Assembly (NCBI GenBank): GCA_009760885.1
Contig: CM019707.1
Coordinates: 34,270,645-34,334,644 of the forward strand
Length of the DNA stretch: 64,000 bases
From: Achatina immaculata
Lineage: Eukaryota; Mollusca; Gastropoda; Stylommatophora; Achatinidae
Direction: 5' to 3'
In this document: piece by piece, positions 43,537 through 53,837 of the stretch
Layout: each line of letters opens with the position of its first letter
Position numbering within the stretch: position 1 is the stretch's first letter
The notes under the pieces: generated by a model
The model's database searches: none
Told to the model about the DNA's origin: nothing
What the model saw: the letters and a program-made list of their open reading frames with translations, nothing else
Made by a program: the position numbers and the translations under genes

Positions 43537-44104
43537 GAAAAGTAACATAGTAGCTTTAATAAGTTACAGCCCCCTTCACTCCTTTTCCTACACACGGACA
43601 CATGCACGCACGTACTTACACGTACGTACACACATGTACACATTTAACCCTCATACGTGTACGGTATGATCTAGTGCTATATGCGTATAAGTGTGTCGAC
43701 TCGTGCTGTAATTAGTGACAGCTCAACATACAAAAACATCCAAATAAGCGAACACTATCTGATGATTTTGACTTTCGACTTAGGAACGTCTGTACGTTAA
43801 AGAACAGGTCCAAGCATAAGCCCAGCTCCAAGATTTCGCTTGTATACTCCATGTTTCATTATTTTCTCAGCACGCACTCATGTAGACAGGATAACGACGA
43901 CGCATAGTTCCACATGTCCATCCTCTAGCTTCCACGCAGTGCTTCTTCCTAAAGGTCCCTCCAGAAGTCTCGATAGAGATCCCGTTCAGGACCTGTTAAG
44001 TCACTTGCTTGAACGTGTGTCGCAGTAAGATCCGACATCCAAGACACACTTAGGAACCCAGATGCTGCTATACACCTACGCGCACACACAGTCAAAATTC
44101 TGTT

Positions 44105-44396
44105 TACATACAGGGAGAAGACGGGTGGTAGGGAACTTGACAATAGAAGATGGGTGTTAGGGAACTTGGCAGTAGAAGACGGGTGGTAGGGAAATTGGCA
44201 GTAGAAGACGGGTGTTAGGGAACTTGGCAGCAGAAGACCAGTGGAAGAGAACTTAACAGTAGAAGACGGGTGCTAGGGAACTTGACATTAGTAGATCAGT
44301 ATTAGGGAACTTGACAGTAGTAGACCAGAATTAGGGAACTTGACAGAAGAAGACAGATGCTAGGTAACTTGACAGTAGTAGACCAGCGTTAGGGAA
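44105..44396. repeat. 29-30-bp minisatellite in unit A, ~10 units
   Basis: GTAGAAGACGGGTGTTAGGG then AACTTGGCA. Also present in unit B at about 45748-46022 with small differences. Confidence 0.92.
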
Positions 44397-44711
44397 CTTT
44401 ATTACTTAACTATTACAAAGTTGTGACGTTTAGTTGTGAGCCTTAATCATACAAAAACATACAGGATGAAGAAATAGAGCGAGAGAGAGAGAGAGAGAGG
44501 GAGAGAGAGAGAGAGAGAGGAGAGGAGAGAAAATATAAATTCACATAAATGCTGTGTTAATAATAATAAAATAAAATAAATATTTATTTTAACATAGCAT
44601 TCATATGAATCTATACTTTATCTCCTCTCTTTATTTCTTCGTTCCGTGTGTTTTTGTATGATTAAGGCTCTCGCCGAAACATCAGAACTTTGTAATAGTT
44701 AAGTAATAAAG
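44397..44711. mobile_element. Fold-back (long inverted repeat) in unit A
   Basis: The left arm CTTTATTACTTAACTATTAC ... GCCTTAATCATACAAAAACA ... GCTGTGTTAA pairs with the right arm TTAACATAGCATTC ... GTTTTTGTATGATTAAGGC ... GTAATAGTTAAGTAATAAAG. Arms are about 125-150 bp, imperfect, around an A/T-rich centre (near 44575), with a purine tract in the left arm. The right arm has GGCTCTCGCCGAAAC, resembling the helix II/GAAAC part of degenerate hammerhead motifs at Penelope-like element ends. MITE or inverted-terminal Penelope remnant are the alternatives. Confidence 0.72.
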
Positions 44712-44784
44712 CCTTTCCTACTTTTTTTTCCTAGTTTATAAAAAAAAGAAGTATGTCGTGGCGTTACATTACGAAGTTTAAAGG

Positions 44785-44789
<5 letters not shown>

Positions 44790-44850
<61 letters not shown>

Positions 44851-44851
44851 A
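44790..44851. repeat. (TA)n microsatellite
   Basis: About 60 bp of TA. The unit B counterpart is at 46400-46457. Confidence 0.95.
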
Positions 44852-44976
44852 AGGTCCCAAAATATAATAATAATATAAAAATAAATCAGGAAATCTAGCT
44901 CATGTACAAACATGAACATTTTTCTTACTACCATAGTACAGAGTAATATCATGAAGTTGAAAAAGAAAAGTGGAAA

Positions 44977-45075
44977 TTATTGTTATTATTATTATTATTA
45001 TTATTATGCGCGGCATATAACATTTCCTGCTGGTCATGATGTGTGTGTGTGTTTTTGTGTGTGTGTGTGTGTGGG
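44977..45075. repeat. (TTA)n and (TG)n microsatellites
   Basis: ATTATTATT run at 44977-45006 and TG tracts at about 45040-45072. Duplicated at 46583-46678. Confidence 0.93.
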
Positions 45076-45228
45076 CGCGCTCGCTTCACCGCGCTGCTTA
45101 GAGGGAACACTGATGTACACTGTCTGCAGAAAAATAAACGATTTCAGAGAAACCGTTGTCAGAATCTGTCATGAAAGCACTGAAATATATAACACTGAAA
45201 TAAGCGCGTACACTTTGCGAATTTACCG

Positions 45229-46397
45229 CATGCACGCACGTACTTACACGTACGTACACACATGTACACATTTAACCCTCATACGTGTACGGTATGATCT
45301 AGTGCTATATGCGTATAAGTGTGTCGACTCGTGCTGTAATTAGTGACAGCTCAACATACAAAAACATCCAAATAAGCGAACACTATCTGATGATTTTGAC
45401 TTTCGACTTAGGAACGTCTGTACGTTAAAGAACAGGTCCAAGCATAAGCCCAGCTCCAAGATTTCGCTTGTATACTCCATGTTTCATTATTTTCTCAGCA
45501 CACACTCATGTAGACAGGATAACGACGACGCATAGTTCCACATGTCCATCCTCTAGCTTCCACGCAGTGCTTCTTCCTAAAGGTCCCTCCAGAAGTCTCG
45601 ATAGAGATCCCGTTCAGGACCTGTTAAGTCACTTGCTTGAACGTGTGTCGCAGTAAGATCCGACATCCAAGACACACTTAGGAACCCAGATGCTGCTATA
45701 CACCTACGCGCACACACAGTCAAAATTCTGTTTACATACAGGGAGAAGACGGTGGTAGGGAACTTGGCAGTAGAAGACGGGTGTTAGGGAACTTGGCAGT
45801 AGAAGACGGGTGTTAGGGAAATTGGCAGTAGAAGACGGGTGTTAGGGAACTTGGCAGTAGAAGACCAGTGGAAGAGAACTTAACAGTAGAAGACGGGTGT
45901 TAGGGAACTTGACATTAGTAGATCAGTATTAGGGAACTTGACAGTAGTAGACCAGAATTAGGGAACTTGACAGAAGAAGACAGATGCTAGGTAACTTGAC
46001 AGTAGAAGACCAGCGTTAGGGAACTTTATTACTTCACTATTACAAAGTTGTGACGTTTAGTTGTGAGCCTTAATCATACAAAAACATACAGGATGAAGAA
46101 ATAGAGCGAGAGAGAGAGAGAGAGAGAGAGAGAAGAGAGGAGATAAAATATAAATTCACATAAATGCTGTGTTAATAATAATCAAACAAAATAAATATTT
46201 ATTTTAACATAGTATTCATATGAATATATACTTTATCTCCTCTCTTTATTTCTTTGTTCCGTGTGTTTTTGTGTGATTAAGGCTCTCGCCGAAACATCAG
46301 AACTTTGTAATAGTTAAGCCTTTCCTACTTTTTTTTCCTAGTTTATACAAAAAAAGAAGTATGTCGTGGCGTTATATTACGAAGTTTAAAGGTCCAG

Positions 46398-46460
<63 letters not shown>

Positions 46461-46833
46461 GTCCCAAAATATAATAATAATATAAAAATAAATCAGGAAA
46501 TCTAGCTCATGTACAAACATGAACATTTTTCTTACTACCATAGTACAGAGTAATATCATGAAGTTGAAAAAGAAAAGTGGAAATTATTGTTATTATTATT
46601 ATTATTATTATTATGCGCGGCATATAACATTTCCTGCTGGTCATGATGTGTGTGTGTGTTTTGTGTGTGTGTGTGTGTGGGCGCGCTCGCTTCGCCGCGC
46701 TGCTTAGAGGGAACACTGATGTACACTGTCTGCAGAAAAATAAACGATTTCAGAGAAACCATTGTCAGAATCTGTCATGAAAGCACTGAAATATATAACA
46801 CTGAAATAAGCGCGTACACTTTGCGAATTTACC
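45229..46833. repeat. 1.6-kb tandem segmental duplication, unit B
   Basis: Second copy of unit A in direct orientation, starting at CATGCACGCACG (45229) and ending at ACCGCAGGCACGCG (about 46834). It carries the same array, fold-back and microsatellites. Differences are mostly repeat lengths and scattered substitutions, so the duplication is recent. Confidence 0.93.
46024..46318. mobile_element. Fold-back in unit B
   Basis: Counterpart of 44397-44711. The right end lacks TAATAAAG present in unit A (GTTAAGCCTTTCC here), so the outer pairing is shortened. Confidence 0.72.
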
Positions 46834-47132
46834 GCAGGCACGCGTGGAAAGGGCTGCAGTGAGAGTCATCTCTAAGGTATGTGAAAGATGTGTTCAAACG
46901 CCTGGAAAAGTCCCAGGTTTCTTGTTACTAATTAGCATATTTTCAGCTAGATCATGTCCCAGTAATCTGTCCCACAGGCCAGGGATCACTTTGCAGTTTC
47001 GTCCCTTTTAAAATTATCCTAGACATGCCGGCTGTTCAACTTTTACGTGCACGTTTAGAGAGACAAGAGATGATAGTATTGTGCCAGTGTTATCACGAGA
47101 ATGCTGTAGATTCTCTCGTCATCTGTCACTTT
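46834..47132. other. No gene recognised
   Basis: Unassigned sequence right of the duplication. Confidence 0.45.
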
Positions 47133-47228
47133 TCAGCGTGTTGTAGATTATTTACTTGTCAGCGTGTTGTAGATTATTTACTTGTCAGTGTGTTGTAGAT
47201 TATTTACTTGTCAGCGTATTGTAGATTA
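47133..47228. repeat. 26-bp minisatellite, 3-4 units
   Basis: CAGCGTGTTGTAGATTATTT plus ACTTGT. It abuts the LINE that follows. Confidence 0.92.
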
Positions 47229-47236
47229 GGAATAAG

Positions 47237-47725
47237 GTGCAGTATTTAATTAGGCAGGAAAAGAAAAATTACTTCAGAAATTTAGTGGAAGGCAAAGCTG
47301 ATAGTAAATCAATTTGGAAAGCGATTAATTCTCTTGTAAATAAAAGGAAGCAATCTGACCCACAAACACTTAATGCTGAACATACTTGCATTAACATCAG
47401 TGAACATTATAGGGAAGAAATTAGTATTCTAAAATCTTCATTACCGACCCTTACTTGCGAACTGAATGTATTGAAAACTTTCAGCGACAGTAAATGTGTA
47501 AAGCTAAAACAACTAAGTATTCCTTTCCTCACACTTTGTGAAGTTTATAACTACGTCCGGTCTTTAAAGAAAACTAACTCAGCAGGATGTGATGACATTA
47601 GTAGCAAGATACTACTCTACGCTGCACCAGTCATCACAGACACACTAACATACATATACAATTTGTGCATTGACAAACATTATTTCCCTGACGCTTTTAA
47701 ACTCGCCAAAATGTTTCCTTTTTAA
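47237..47725 (+). pseudogene. L-A RT N-terminal part
   Basis: 162 codons to an in-frame TAA. Residues 115-126 (SAGCDDISSKIL) are the conserved G.D.I....L block that opens LINE RT domains, and residues 150-162 (FPDAFKLAKMFPF) the following P..(F/W)K.A...P block. After the stop the same frame goes on with KSG and NYRPIS, so the break is a point nonsense mutation. The Met at 47237 is probably internal, because the element is truncated upstream. A second in-frame TGA follows near 47923. Confidence 0.85.
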
Positions 47726-48504
47726 AAATCTGGACAGACTAGTGACCTCTCAAACTATAGACCCATATCCATTCTGTCATCATTATCCAAACCTCTTGAA
47801 AAACATATACAGAAGTTAACACTGCTCCACATGCAAGAAAACAATCTACTAATAGGCAGTCAGTCAGGTTTTAGACAAAATCACTCCTGCCACACAGCAT
47901 TAACTAAAATGACAGAAAGCTGACTGTCTAATATAAATGATGACAAATTGTATGGTGCTGTCTTTGTTGATTTCAAGAAAGCCTTCGGTATGAATGATCG
48001 TGAAATTCTTGCAAAAAAGACCTAACAAAATTTATTACATTTTTTCTCTCAGGTAGAAAACAAGTAGTTTGCTTTATAAACAAAATATCTTGACTATTCT
48101 GTGGTTGATACTGGTATTCCTCAAGGCTTCATTCTTGGTCCTCTTCTCTTTGCTACCTATATTAACGACCTACCAATACATTTAAAGCACTCTTCATGTG
48201 ATCTTTTTGCTGATGACTGTACTGTTTACAATAATGACCATGACATCAATAACATACAGACAACGCTCTAAAATGATATAAACAGCTTGCTTAAATGGAG
48301 TAATAAAAATGGTATGTTGATAAACACCACAAAACAAAATCTACGCTTATCACTACAAGACAGAAGATGCAGAATGCAACAAAAACCTAACTACAGCTTT
48401 GTGCTGGGACTAAGGCAACAGAAAATGTTCATGAACATAAAACTCTAGGACTCATCAATGATCAACATTTAACTTGGAATTCTCACGTACATAACCTAAC
48501 AAAC

Positions 48505-49008
48505 TTGATTGCACAGAACGTTTACCAACTAGCCAAAATTAAACACTTTATCGACAAAGACACAAGAAAGATATACTACATATTGCACATACAGACACAC
48601 TTAGATTACTGTTCCACATTATGGAATGAATGCTCAGTATCAAACACAAAAAGGGCTCCACTCACTTCACAAAAGAGCATTAAATCTGATTTATGACAAA
48701 CATCCAGTACAGACTGTAGATACGCACAAACAACTCAAAATTCTAGCTCTCAAATATAGAGTCACTTTTAACAAAGTTAAGTTTGTTCACAGAATTCTGT
48801 CGCACAATGCTCCTCCTTACTTGTGATCAGTTTACGCATAACACTAAACATAGCCAGCGTTTAAAAAACTGTCTTCTTCATAAACCCAGGATTGATCTGT
48901 ACAAGAAAAGCCTTGCATACTCTGCAGTACAGTTCTGGAACACCCTCCCCTACCATTTAAAATCCATTAGTAATATTTCATCCTTTAACTCAAACTTTTT
49001 TTTATAAT
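48505..49008 (+). pseudogene. L-A RT C-terminal part (frameshifted)
   Basis: Three overlapping short frames (48505-48696, 48626-48826, 48783-49007) together cover the C-terminus: HIQTHLDYCSTLWNE, KVKFVHRILSHNAPPYL, SLAYSAVQFWNTLPYHLK. The order and spacing match the 14.2-14.5-kb copy. At least two frame changes separate them. It is followed by the 3' UTR. Confidence 0.85.
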
Positions 49009-49440
49009 TTACTTTCTTGTAATTATATGCCTCCATAGAATAACGAGCACTCTCTCAACCCATAACTCGCCACCCATCAAGTACTAAAATAACAGTTCGA
49101 AAAGCAACTTGTTAGAAATTATTTTACTTGTTATTTTAAAAAATATGTTAGAAGACTTGTACTGAAAATGTATTTTTTATGTATATGACTCTCTGTGTGT
49201 GTGCGTGTATGAGAGCTATTTTATTAGGTTAATTACTTCTTATCTTTTATTTTGAATGTAATAGTTTAATCTTACACTCTTTTGATACGTTTTTTTTTCT
49301 AATGTAATTTGTATACTTGTATTAAATCGACTGTGTAGGAAGAATGAAAGATGGAGTGATGAAGGGCAGAATGTAAGAATGACCTGCGTGCCCAATTCTT
49401 TACCCTTTAAAAATAAAGATAATTCATTCATTCATTCTAT

Positions 49441-49724
49441 CTATCTGTCTGTCTAAATTGATTTTGAGAGAAATCTCATTCAGTTTGATAGTCTAATGTA
49501 TTGATTTTTAGTTCTGTAGACAGCTCTCAAGCTGACACAACAGAGAGTCAGTTATTGCAAAAACTGACCTGTTTTCCTGCAATGTTTGTCTTCTGTGAAG
49601 AAAGAAAGGTTTTGTTTAAAGCTCTGAAAATGTAGATTCTAAATATCAGACATTTCTTGGCAAAATACTGGAACAGTACTTATTTTGTCTAATAAAACAA
49701 GTCTTGCCGCCTTCTTCTTCTTCT
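49441..49724. other. No gene recognised
   Basis: Unassigned sequence between the LINE tail and a diverged family S copy; CTT cluster at 49713-49728. Confidence 0.45.
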
Positions 49725-49935
49725 TCTGTTTCTCTGAAAGTGCGAAAATTATTTTCTATGCAGCTAATGCTGGATGTGTTTAAAAGTAGTTTCACTTTGG
49801 GCTGGGAATGGTCTATGGCGGCCATCTTTTCTCCTCCTGATTGGAGATTAAATCTAAGGAGGGTATCCAATACTTTTACAGCAGACTCCAACACGTGGGG
49901 GGTGGGGGGGGGGAGGGGTTACCTGGATGGGGTAC
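49725..49935 (+). mobile_element. Diverged family S repeat copy
   Basis: Weak but colinear: TTCTATGCAGCTAATGCTGG, GGGCTGGGAATGGTCTATGG, ACAGCAGACTCCAACACG. It is the most diverged copy seen and contains a G-run (49898-49916). Confidence 0.6.
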
Positions 49936-50172
49936 TCTAATTGTAACTGTAAAAAAAGGGGTCTAGCTCTGTTGCTGGTCTTTGGGAGGGGTCTCGGGAC
50001 CTGCCCATACGTCCTGGGCCTTTGCCATCTGGATTTCCTTCAGTGGTTTTAGGAGATGACTCCAGTTTTGTGTTGACTGTGTGATACCCGAGATCTAGCA
50101 TTTATTTGGGATTTGCAACCACTGCCCTTGGCCACATGTAATGCATTAAGTCATACGTGATAGGTACTTTAG
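49936..50172 (+). mobile_element. Unclassified interspersed repeat P, copy 2
   Basis: Homologous to 17862-18116: CTAATTGTAACTGTAAAAAA, GACCTGCCCATACGTCC, GACTCCAGTTTTGTGTTG, GATCTAGCATTTATTTGGGA, CCACATGTAATGC. Non-coding. Confidence 0.72.
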
Positions 50173-50286
50173 AGGAAGTTGCCTTGCATTTGTTCATCGA
50201 GGTGTTGCTTGGCGGATTTGTACAGGTGAGGAGACGGCCTCATCTGCATTTTGTAGAGGCCATCTAAGAAGAAAAGTCCATCTAAA

Positions 50287-50395
50287 GCGTTATGATTAGA
50301 AGACCAAGACCCTGTCCCACCTCTCCATCGATATTAAACCCATTTCACTGAAACAGTCAGCTATGGGTCGCTGACTAACAGATCGGACAGCGCCT
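50287..50395. mobile_element. Two short family S pieces in opposite orientation
   Basis: GACCAAGACCCTGTCCCACC (50312-50331) is family S in minus orientation. TCAGCTATGGGTCGCTGA (50358-50375) followed by AGATCGGACAG is the family S end in plus orientation. They form a small rearranged inverted pair. Confidence 0.65.
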
Positions 50396-50811
50396 TCTTC
50401 TCCTTTGTATCAATCTTGACGGCTGTCTGATTTCTTCGTGAAAAATCGGCTTTTTCTAAATATACTGATATTGTACTCATGACAGTACTCAATGAAGTGT
50501 CTATCGATTGGTGGATAAATGTCTTTGATTGCATCTGCTGATTCAATGTTATTATCCAGTGAAGAACATGTCCTAGACATTCCGAGCTCCCAGTCAAATG
50601 TCGCGTGACACAGTGTTGATAAATGGTGTTACTAGACGCTGGCACTGACCCAACTCCTTTCTTGGATTTAAACCCTAATCTTTTGTTTATTATGGGAATG
50701 GCTTGAATCTTTCATGCTAGACAGACTGAAACATTTCTAACACAGACAGAAAAAAAAAGAAACCCAACTTTCATCCAAATGTGCTGAAAACAAAGATGCG
50801 AACAGTTCTGT
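50396..50811. other. No gene recognised
   Basis: Unassigned. Minus frame 50361-50645 partly overlaps the family S piece and is not gene-like. Confidence 0.45.
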
Positions 50812-50845
<34 letters not shown>

Positions 50846-50872
50846 GGAAGAGAGAGAGAGAGAGGGGGGTGG
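50812..50872. repeat. (GA)n microsatellite
   Basis: Interrupted GA run ending in a G-rich patch. Confidence 0.95.
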
Positions 50873-51015
50873 GGAGTTGTAGCGTTGAAAAGACGTTTTT
50901 TGAAACGTTAACGACCGATACTTTAGATTTCCAAGATGTCTTATCGTTTATTCAGTCTCCAAAATATCAGACTAGTGACATTCTTTCTTCTTTTGTCCAT
51001 GCGATTGCTTGCTAG

Positions 51016-51255
51016 TTACGGTATCATGTCCTTGTAACCTTGATCAAGGTCCAATGTAAACCTGTTACTAGTAGGCGTGGAACGGTCAGATCCGATAATC
51101 TCCAAGACCCGACCGTCTGAGAGCCGGTATAAAGGAAAAGACATGTCAGACCAAGCCAGGAAAGTCTTTTCCCCGCTCTGCTCTACGTAACGTGACGGAG
51201 ACTTCATTGTGTCCAGGAAATGAAGGACTGGTGTTGTCCGCCCCTGATAGAACAC
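51016..51255 (-). other. Unrecognised 79-codon open frame in low-repeat DNA
   Basis: Minus-strand frame beginning MFYQGRTTPVLHFLDTMK and ending LDLDQGYKDMIP, with balanced composition, unlike the repeat-derived frames here. No domain, signal peptide or neighbour tells its function, and the upstream region shows no clear promoter. It could be a remnant of a host exon or a chance frame. Confidence 0.25.
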
Positions 51256-51517
51256 ATTTCAAGGGCGTATCACCTAACATCAGATTTTGGCGATACCGAA
51301 GCTGTGAGGATGATAAATGACACCTGTTCCTAGCAGTAGGAAGTGTAGATTACCGAATGATAATATTTTCTAGCGCGTGTGAACTAATGAAATGAGGAAA
51401 AGATTTACTGCACTGAAAGAATAATTATCATCTCCAAGCGACAAACTTTCCTAGTTGAAGCTTGGATGAATCTGTATCTATTTGATTTCTTTTACACCTC
51501 TCATTGATTCTGTTGTG

Positions 51518-51590
51518 TCTTTCTTCTTCTTCTTCTTCTTCTCTTCTTCTTCTTCTTCTTCTTCTTATTATTATTATTATTATTATTATT
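51518..51590. repeat. (CTT)n(ATT)n microsatellite at a LINE 3' end
   Basis: TTCTTCTTCTTC then TTATTATTATTA. In reverse this is the AAT/GAA tail of the next LINE. Confidence 0.93.
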
Positions 51591-51832
51591 CAGCTTTCCG
51601 AGCAATTAAGGCTTATTGCTGCAGATAAATTCGCCTCCATTCCTCTCTATTCCTAATTTTCTCTCTCCAGTTGGTGACACTAATTTCTTTTATATCCTCT
51701 TCTATGTTGTCTTTCCATATCTGTCTTGGTCTACCCCTTGGTCTTGTTTCCCTCATCTCTTGTTCATACATCATTTTCGTTTGTCTGTTCTCTTCCATTC
51801 TTTCCTAGCCAGCGTAGTCTGTTCAGTTTCAA
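51591..51832 (-). mobile_element. LINE L-C 3' end
   Basis: The minus strand (51613-51798) encodes ETRPRGRPRQIWKDNIEEDI and SVTNWREKIRNREEWRRIYL, the GRPR...W and EWRR C-terminal signature. Truncated upstream at about 51830, where the plus-strand L-B LINE begins, giving a tail-out head-to-head pair. Confidence 0.87.
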
Positions 51833-51939
51833 GACATTTATAATCCGTTGGGATTTAAGTAAGCTGTTCAGTTCAGAAATCAACAGTGTGAATTATTATT
51901 GGAGGAGAAGGAACCCGAACCGACAATAGAAGAAGTTTT

Positions 51940-52332
51940 ATGGGCAATAAAGAATCTGAAAAAAATGGTAAATCACCAGGATGTGATGAGATAACAGCTG
52001 CCCTGATTAGTCATGCCAGTAAAATTCTATTAAAAATCATCATGGGTAGACTTCGAAAGAAAATAGAAGAAGTCAGTATGGTTCAAGCTGGTTTCAGGCA
52101 AGGAAGAGGATCAAGAGATCATATATTCAATATAAGAGTAATAATAGAGAAATGCAGAGAGTTTAATGTGAATCTATATTTATCTTTTATAGACTACTCA
52201 AAGGCATTTGATTGTGTACAACACCAGAAACTTTGGGAAATAATGAAAAAAAAAGTGATTTCGAACACATTTGATACAATTAACATCACTGCTGTATCTA
52301 GACCAACAGGCAGCAGTAAGAATAAATGGTGA
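51940..52332 (+). pseudogene. L-B RT, fingers and palm start
   Basis: 130 codons ending soon after a run of A at 52246-52254. The encoded part includes GKSPGCDEITAALI, GRLRKKIEEVSMVQAGFRQG and SFIDYSKAFDCVQHQKLWEI, i.e. RT blocks 1 to 3, with the first catalytic Asp in FIDYSKAFD. The A-run is the likely site of the frameshift that separates it from the next frame. Confidence 0.85.
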
Positions 52333-52774
52333 AACAACAACTTGGTTTGACATAAAACAAGGGGTCCATCAGGGGTGTATATTGTCACCTTACTTATTTA
52401 ACTTGTATACTGAAAATATAATGAGGAATGTTAGAGAAGATGTAGACAAAGAGTATTACGATGTCATAGCAATTGGAAGTTGTGAAATACTAGAGATTAG
52501 ATATGCTGATGACACAGCAATAAAGCACAACAATAAAAATATATCAGTTTGTAAGAACAGCGAAGAGCAAAATCTCTATCTTAATGTGAAGAAAACTAAT
52601 TTGATGACAACCGATAAAATAAACAAGGCAGCTGAAATATATATCTATGAGGAAAAATTGGAAGAAGTGGAGAGTTTTGAATATCTTGGATCACTACTGA
52701 CTAATAATGGAGATACAATGAGGGAAACTACAAGGAGGACATCTATCGCTTTTCAGAAAGTAAAACAACTATAA
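52271..52774 (+). pseudogene. L-B RT, palm with YADD active site
   Basis: 167 codons. GVHQGCILSPYLFNLY begins at residue 31. Residues 78-81 are YADD, the catalytic pair of reverse transcriptase. FEYLGSLLTNNGDT follows. The frame stops at TAA in 52772-52774, but homologous sequence (TRLLMTCIFPIATYACETW) continues in another frame. The initial Met is chance; the true ORF began far upstream. Confidence 0.87.
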
Positions 52775-52901
52775 TAATCTGTTGAGAGGAACAAACAGAA
52801 CTACAAAAATAAGATTGTTAATGACATGCATCTTTCCCATCGCAACATATGCCTGTGAGACCTGGACACTTAATAAAACAGCTGAGAAACACATAAATGC
52901 C

Positions 52902-53143
52902 CCCTAGACTAAACTGGTGCAATGAAAACCACGGTGTCACGCAATCCCGCTTCCGAGACCCACCAAGAATACAGGCTAAAGCACTGTGATACTCTGAACA
53001 CCTTGTGGTCCTCTCGTGGATCTCGTGTGGTCTATTTTGGACCACACAGGGGACCACGGGACCTAACGAGGACCACAGGCGTGAATTCAGTAGGTTCACA
53101 GTGCGGTTTTTGGTGGTAGAAGTGAACGAAGAAGAAGAAGAAG
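52902..53143 (+). mobile_element. GAA-tailed element, short 5'-truncated copy in L-B
   Basis: 242 bp with clean edges. An 11-bp direct repeat ACATAAATGCC lies at 52891-52901 and 53144-53154, and removal of the insert rejoins LINE coding sequence. The copy begins at CCCTAGACTAAACTGG, keeps the 3' part including the nested hairpin (53003-53078), and ends in GAACGAAGAAGAAG. Compared with 61785-62022 it is about 97% identical by eye. 5' truncation, tail and target duplication are the signs of target-primed reverse transcription. Confidence 0.92.
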
Positions 53144-53351
53144 ACATAAATGCCTTTGAATGTAAATGCTACAGAAGAGTTCTTCAAATATCATGGACAA
53201 AAAAAAACCAACAAAACAAAACAACAAATATATCCATACTACAAGAACTTAATATTGAAGAAGGCTAGCTAATAAAGAGGATTAAAGAGAGAAAACGTAT
53301 GTACACATTAATGTACACATTAAACGTCATGATAATCTAGAGAAGACCGTC

Positions 53352-53535
53352 TTGGAAGGGTACATAATGGGACAAATAAAGAGAAGAATACCAAAGCGAA
53401 GATGGTTGCAAGATATCGTTGATGATCTGCAGATAGATGCATCAGCAGCAGGGGATCTTGCTCATAACCGAGTGGCATACAGGAATGCTGTTAGGGAGGT
53501 AAAGTTCCGCAAGGGACATGCAAATGAATGTTCAG
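53352..53535 (+). pseudogene. L-B ORF2 C-terminus
   Basis: A frame of 66 codons encoding MGQIKRRIPKRRWLQDIVDD, LQIDASAAGDLAHNRVAYRN and VREVKFRKGHA. It is the block seen in minus orientation at 6.74 and 19.86 kb. The last codons run past the element end. Confidence 0.82.
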
Positions 53536-53837
53536 TTCAGTGTTCTTTCTAGCTCTCCATTCTCCACTGTTGGTATCCTTTATCGGCCCAAAGATTGTGT
53601 TCTAGTAGACCAAATATTTGTAGAAAAGTTGTACACCCAAAAGTTCGTCTGGGTTGATCTACTCAAAGATCGAGTGGACATCTCTATCTCAGACGACACA
53701 TCTAGATCAGAGAACACATCTCTGTCTCAAACAACAAACTTACACATAAGAACACATCTACTCCAGAAGCAACGCCAGAACATGACTTCCTGGACAAATA
53801 GTGTCTACCAAGAGTCATGACAAAGTATACCAAGAGT
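53536..53837. other. No gene recognised
   Basis: Unassigned. Frame 53518-53820 has no family signature. Confidence 0.45.

Larger units (their letters stand above)
43601..45228. repeat. 1.63-kb tandem segmental duplication, unit A
   Basis: From CATGCACGCACGTACTTACA at 43601 to the next identical start at 45229. Nearly identical to unit B over its whole length. Contains a 29-30-bp array, a ~315-bp fold-back, (TA)n, (TTA)n and (TG)n. The joints share GCACGC. Confidence 0.93.
47230..49440 (+). mobile_element. LINE L-A, longest copy (RT to 3' tail)
   Basis: A CR1/L2/Jockey-group non-LTR retrotransposon by its RT motifs: NYRPISIL (about 47752), SGFRQNHSC (47865), VDFKKAFG (47966), GIPQG (48113), FADD at 48206-48217, then thumb and C-terminal SHNAPPYL and PRIDLYKKSLAYSAVQFWN. 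The 3' UTR carries GAAGGGCAGAATGTAAGAA and CCTGCGTGCCCAATTCTT and ends in ATTCATTCATTC. No endonuclease is present: 5' truncated. Several nonsense codons and frame changes make it inactive. Confidence 0.9.
51835..53535 (+). mobile_element. LINE L-B, longest copy, interrupted by a GAA element
   Basis: APE-type non-LTR retrotransposon, RT to C-terminus. Order of motifs: EEVLWAIKNLKKNGKSPGCD-like block at about 51925, AGFRQGRGSRDHIF (52087), SFIDYSKAFDCV (52184), GVHQGCILSPYLFNLY (52361), RYADD (52499-52513), FEYLGSLLTNNGDT (52676), then the GAA element at 52902-53143, then CKCYRRVLQISW (53161) and RRWLQDIVDDLQ (53398). The 3' end is AAGGGACATGCAAATGAATG. Frame changes near 52250 and after 52774 disable it. 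5' truncated: no endonuclease. Confidence 0.9.

Noticed and set aside
44105..44396. Interstitial telomere repeat (GTTAGGG in each unit)
   Set aside because: TTAGGG occurs once per 29-30-bp unit, not in tandem, so this is a minisatellite with a chance hexamer.
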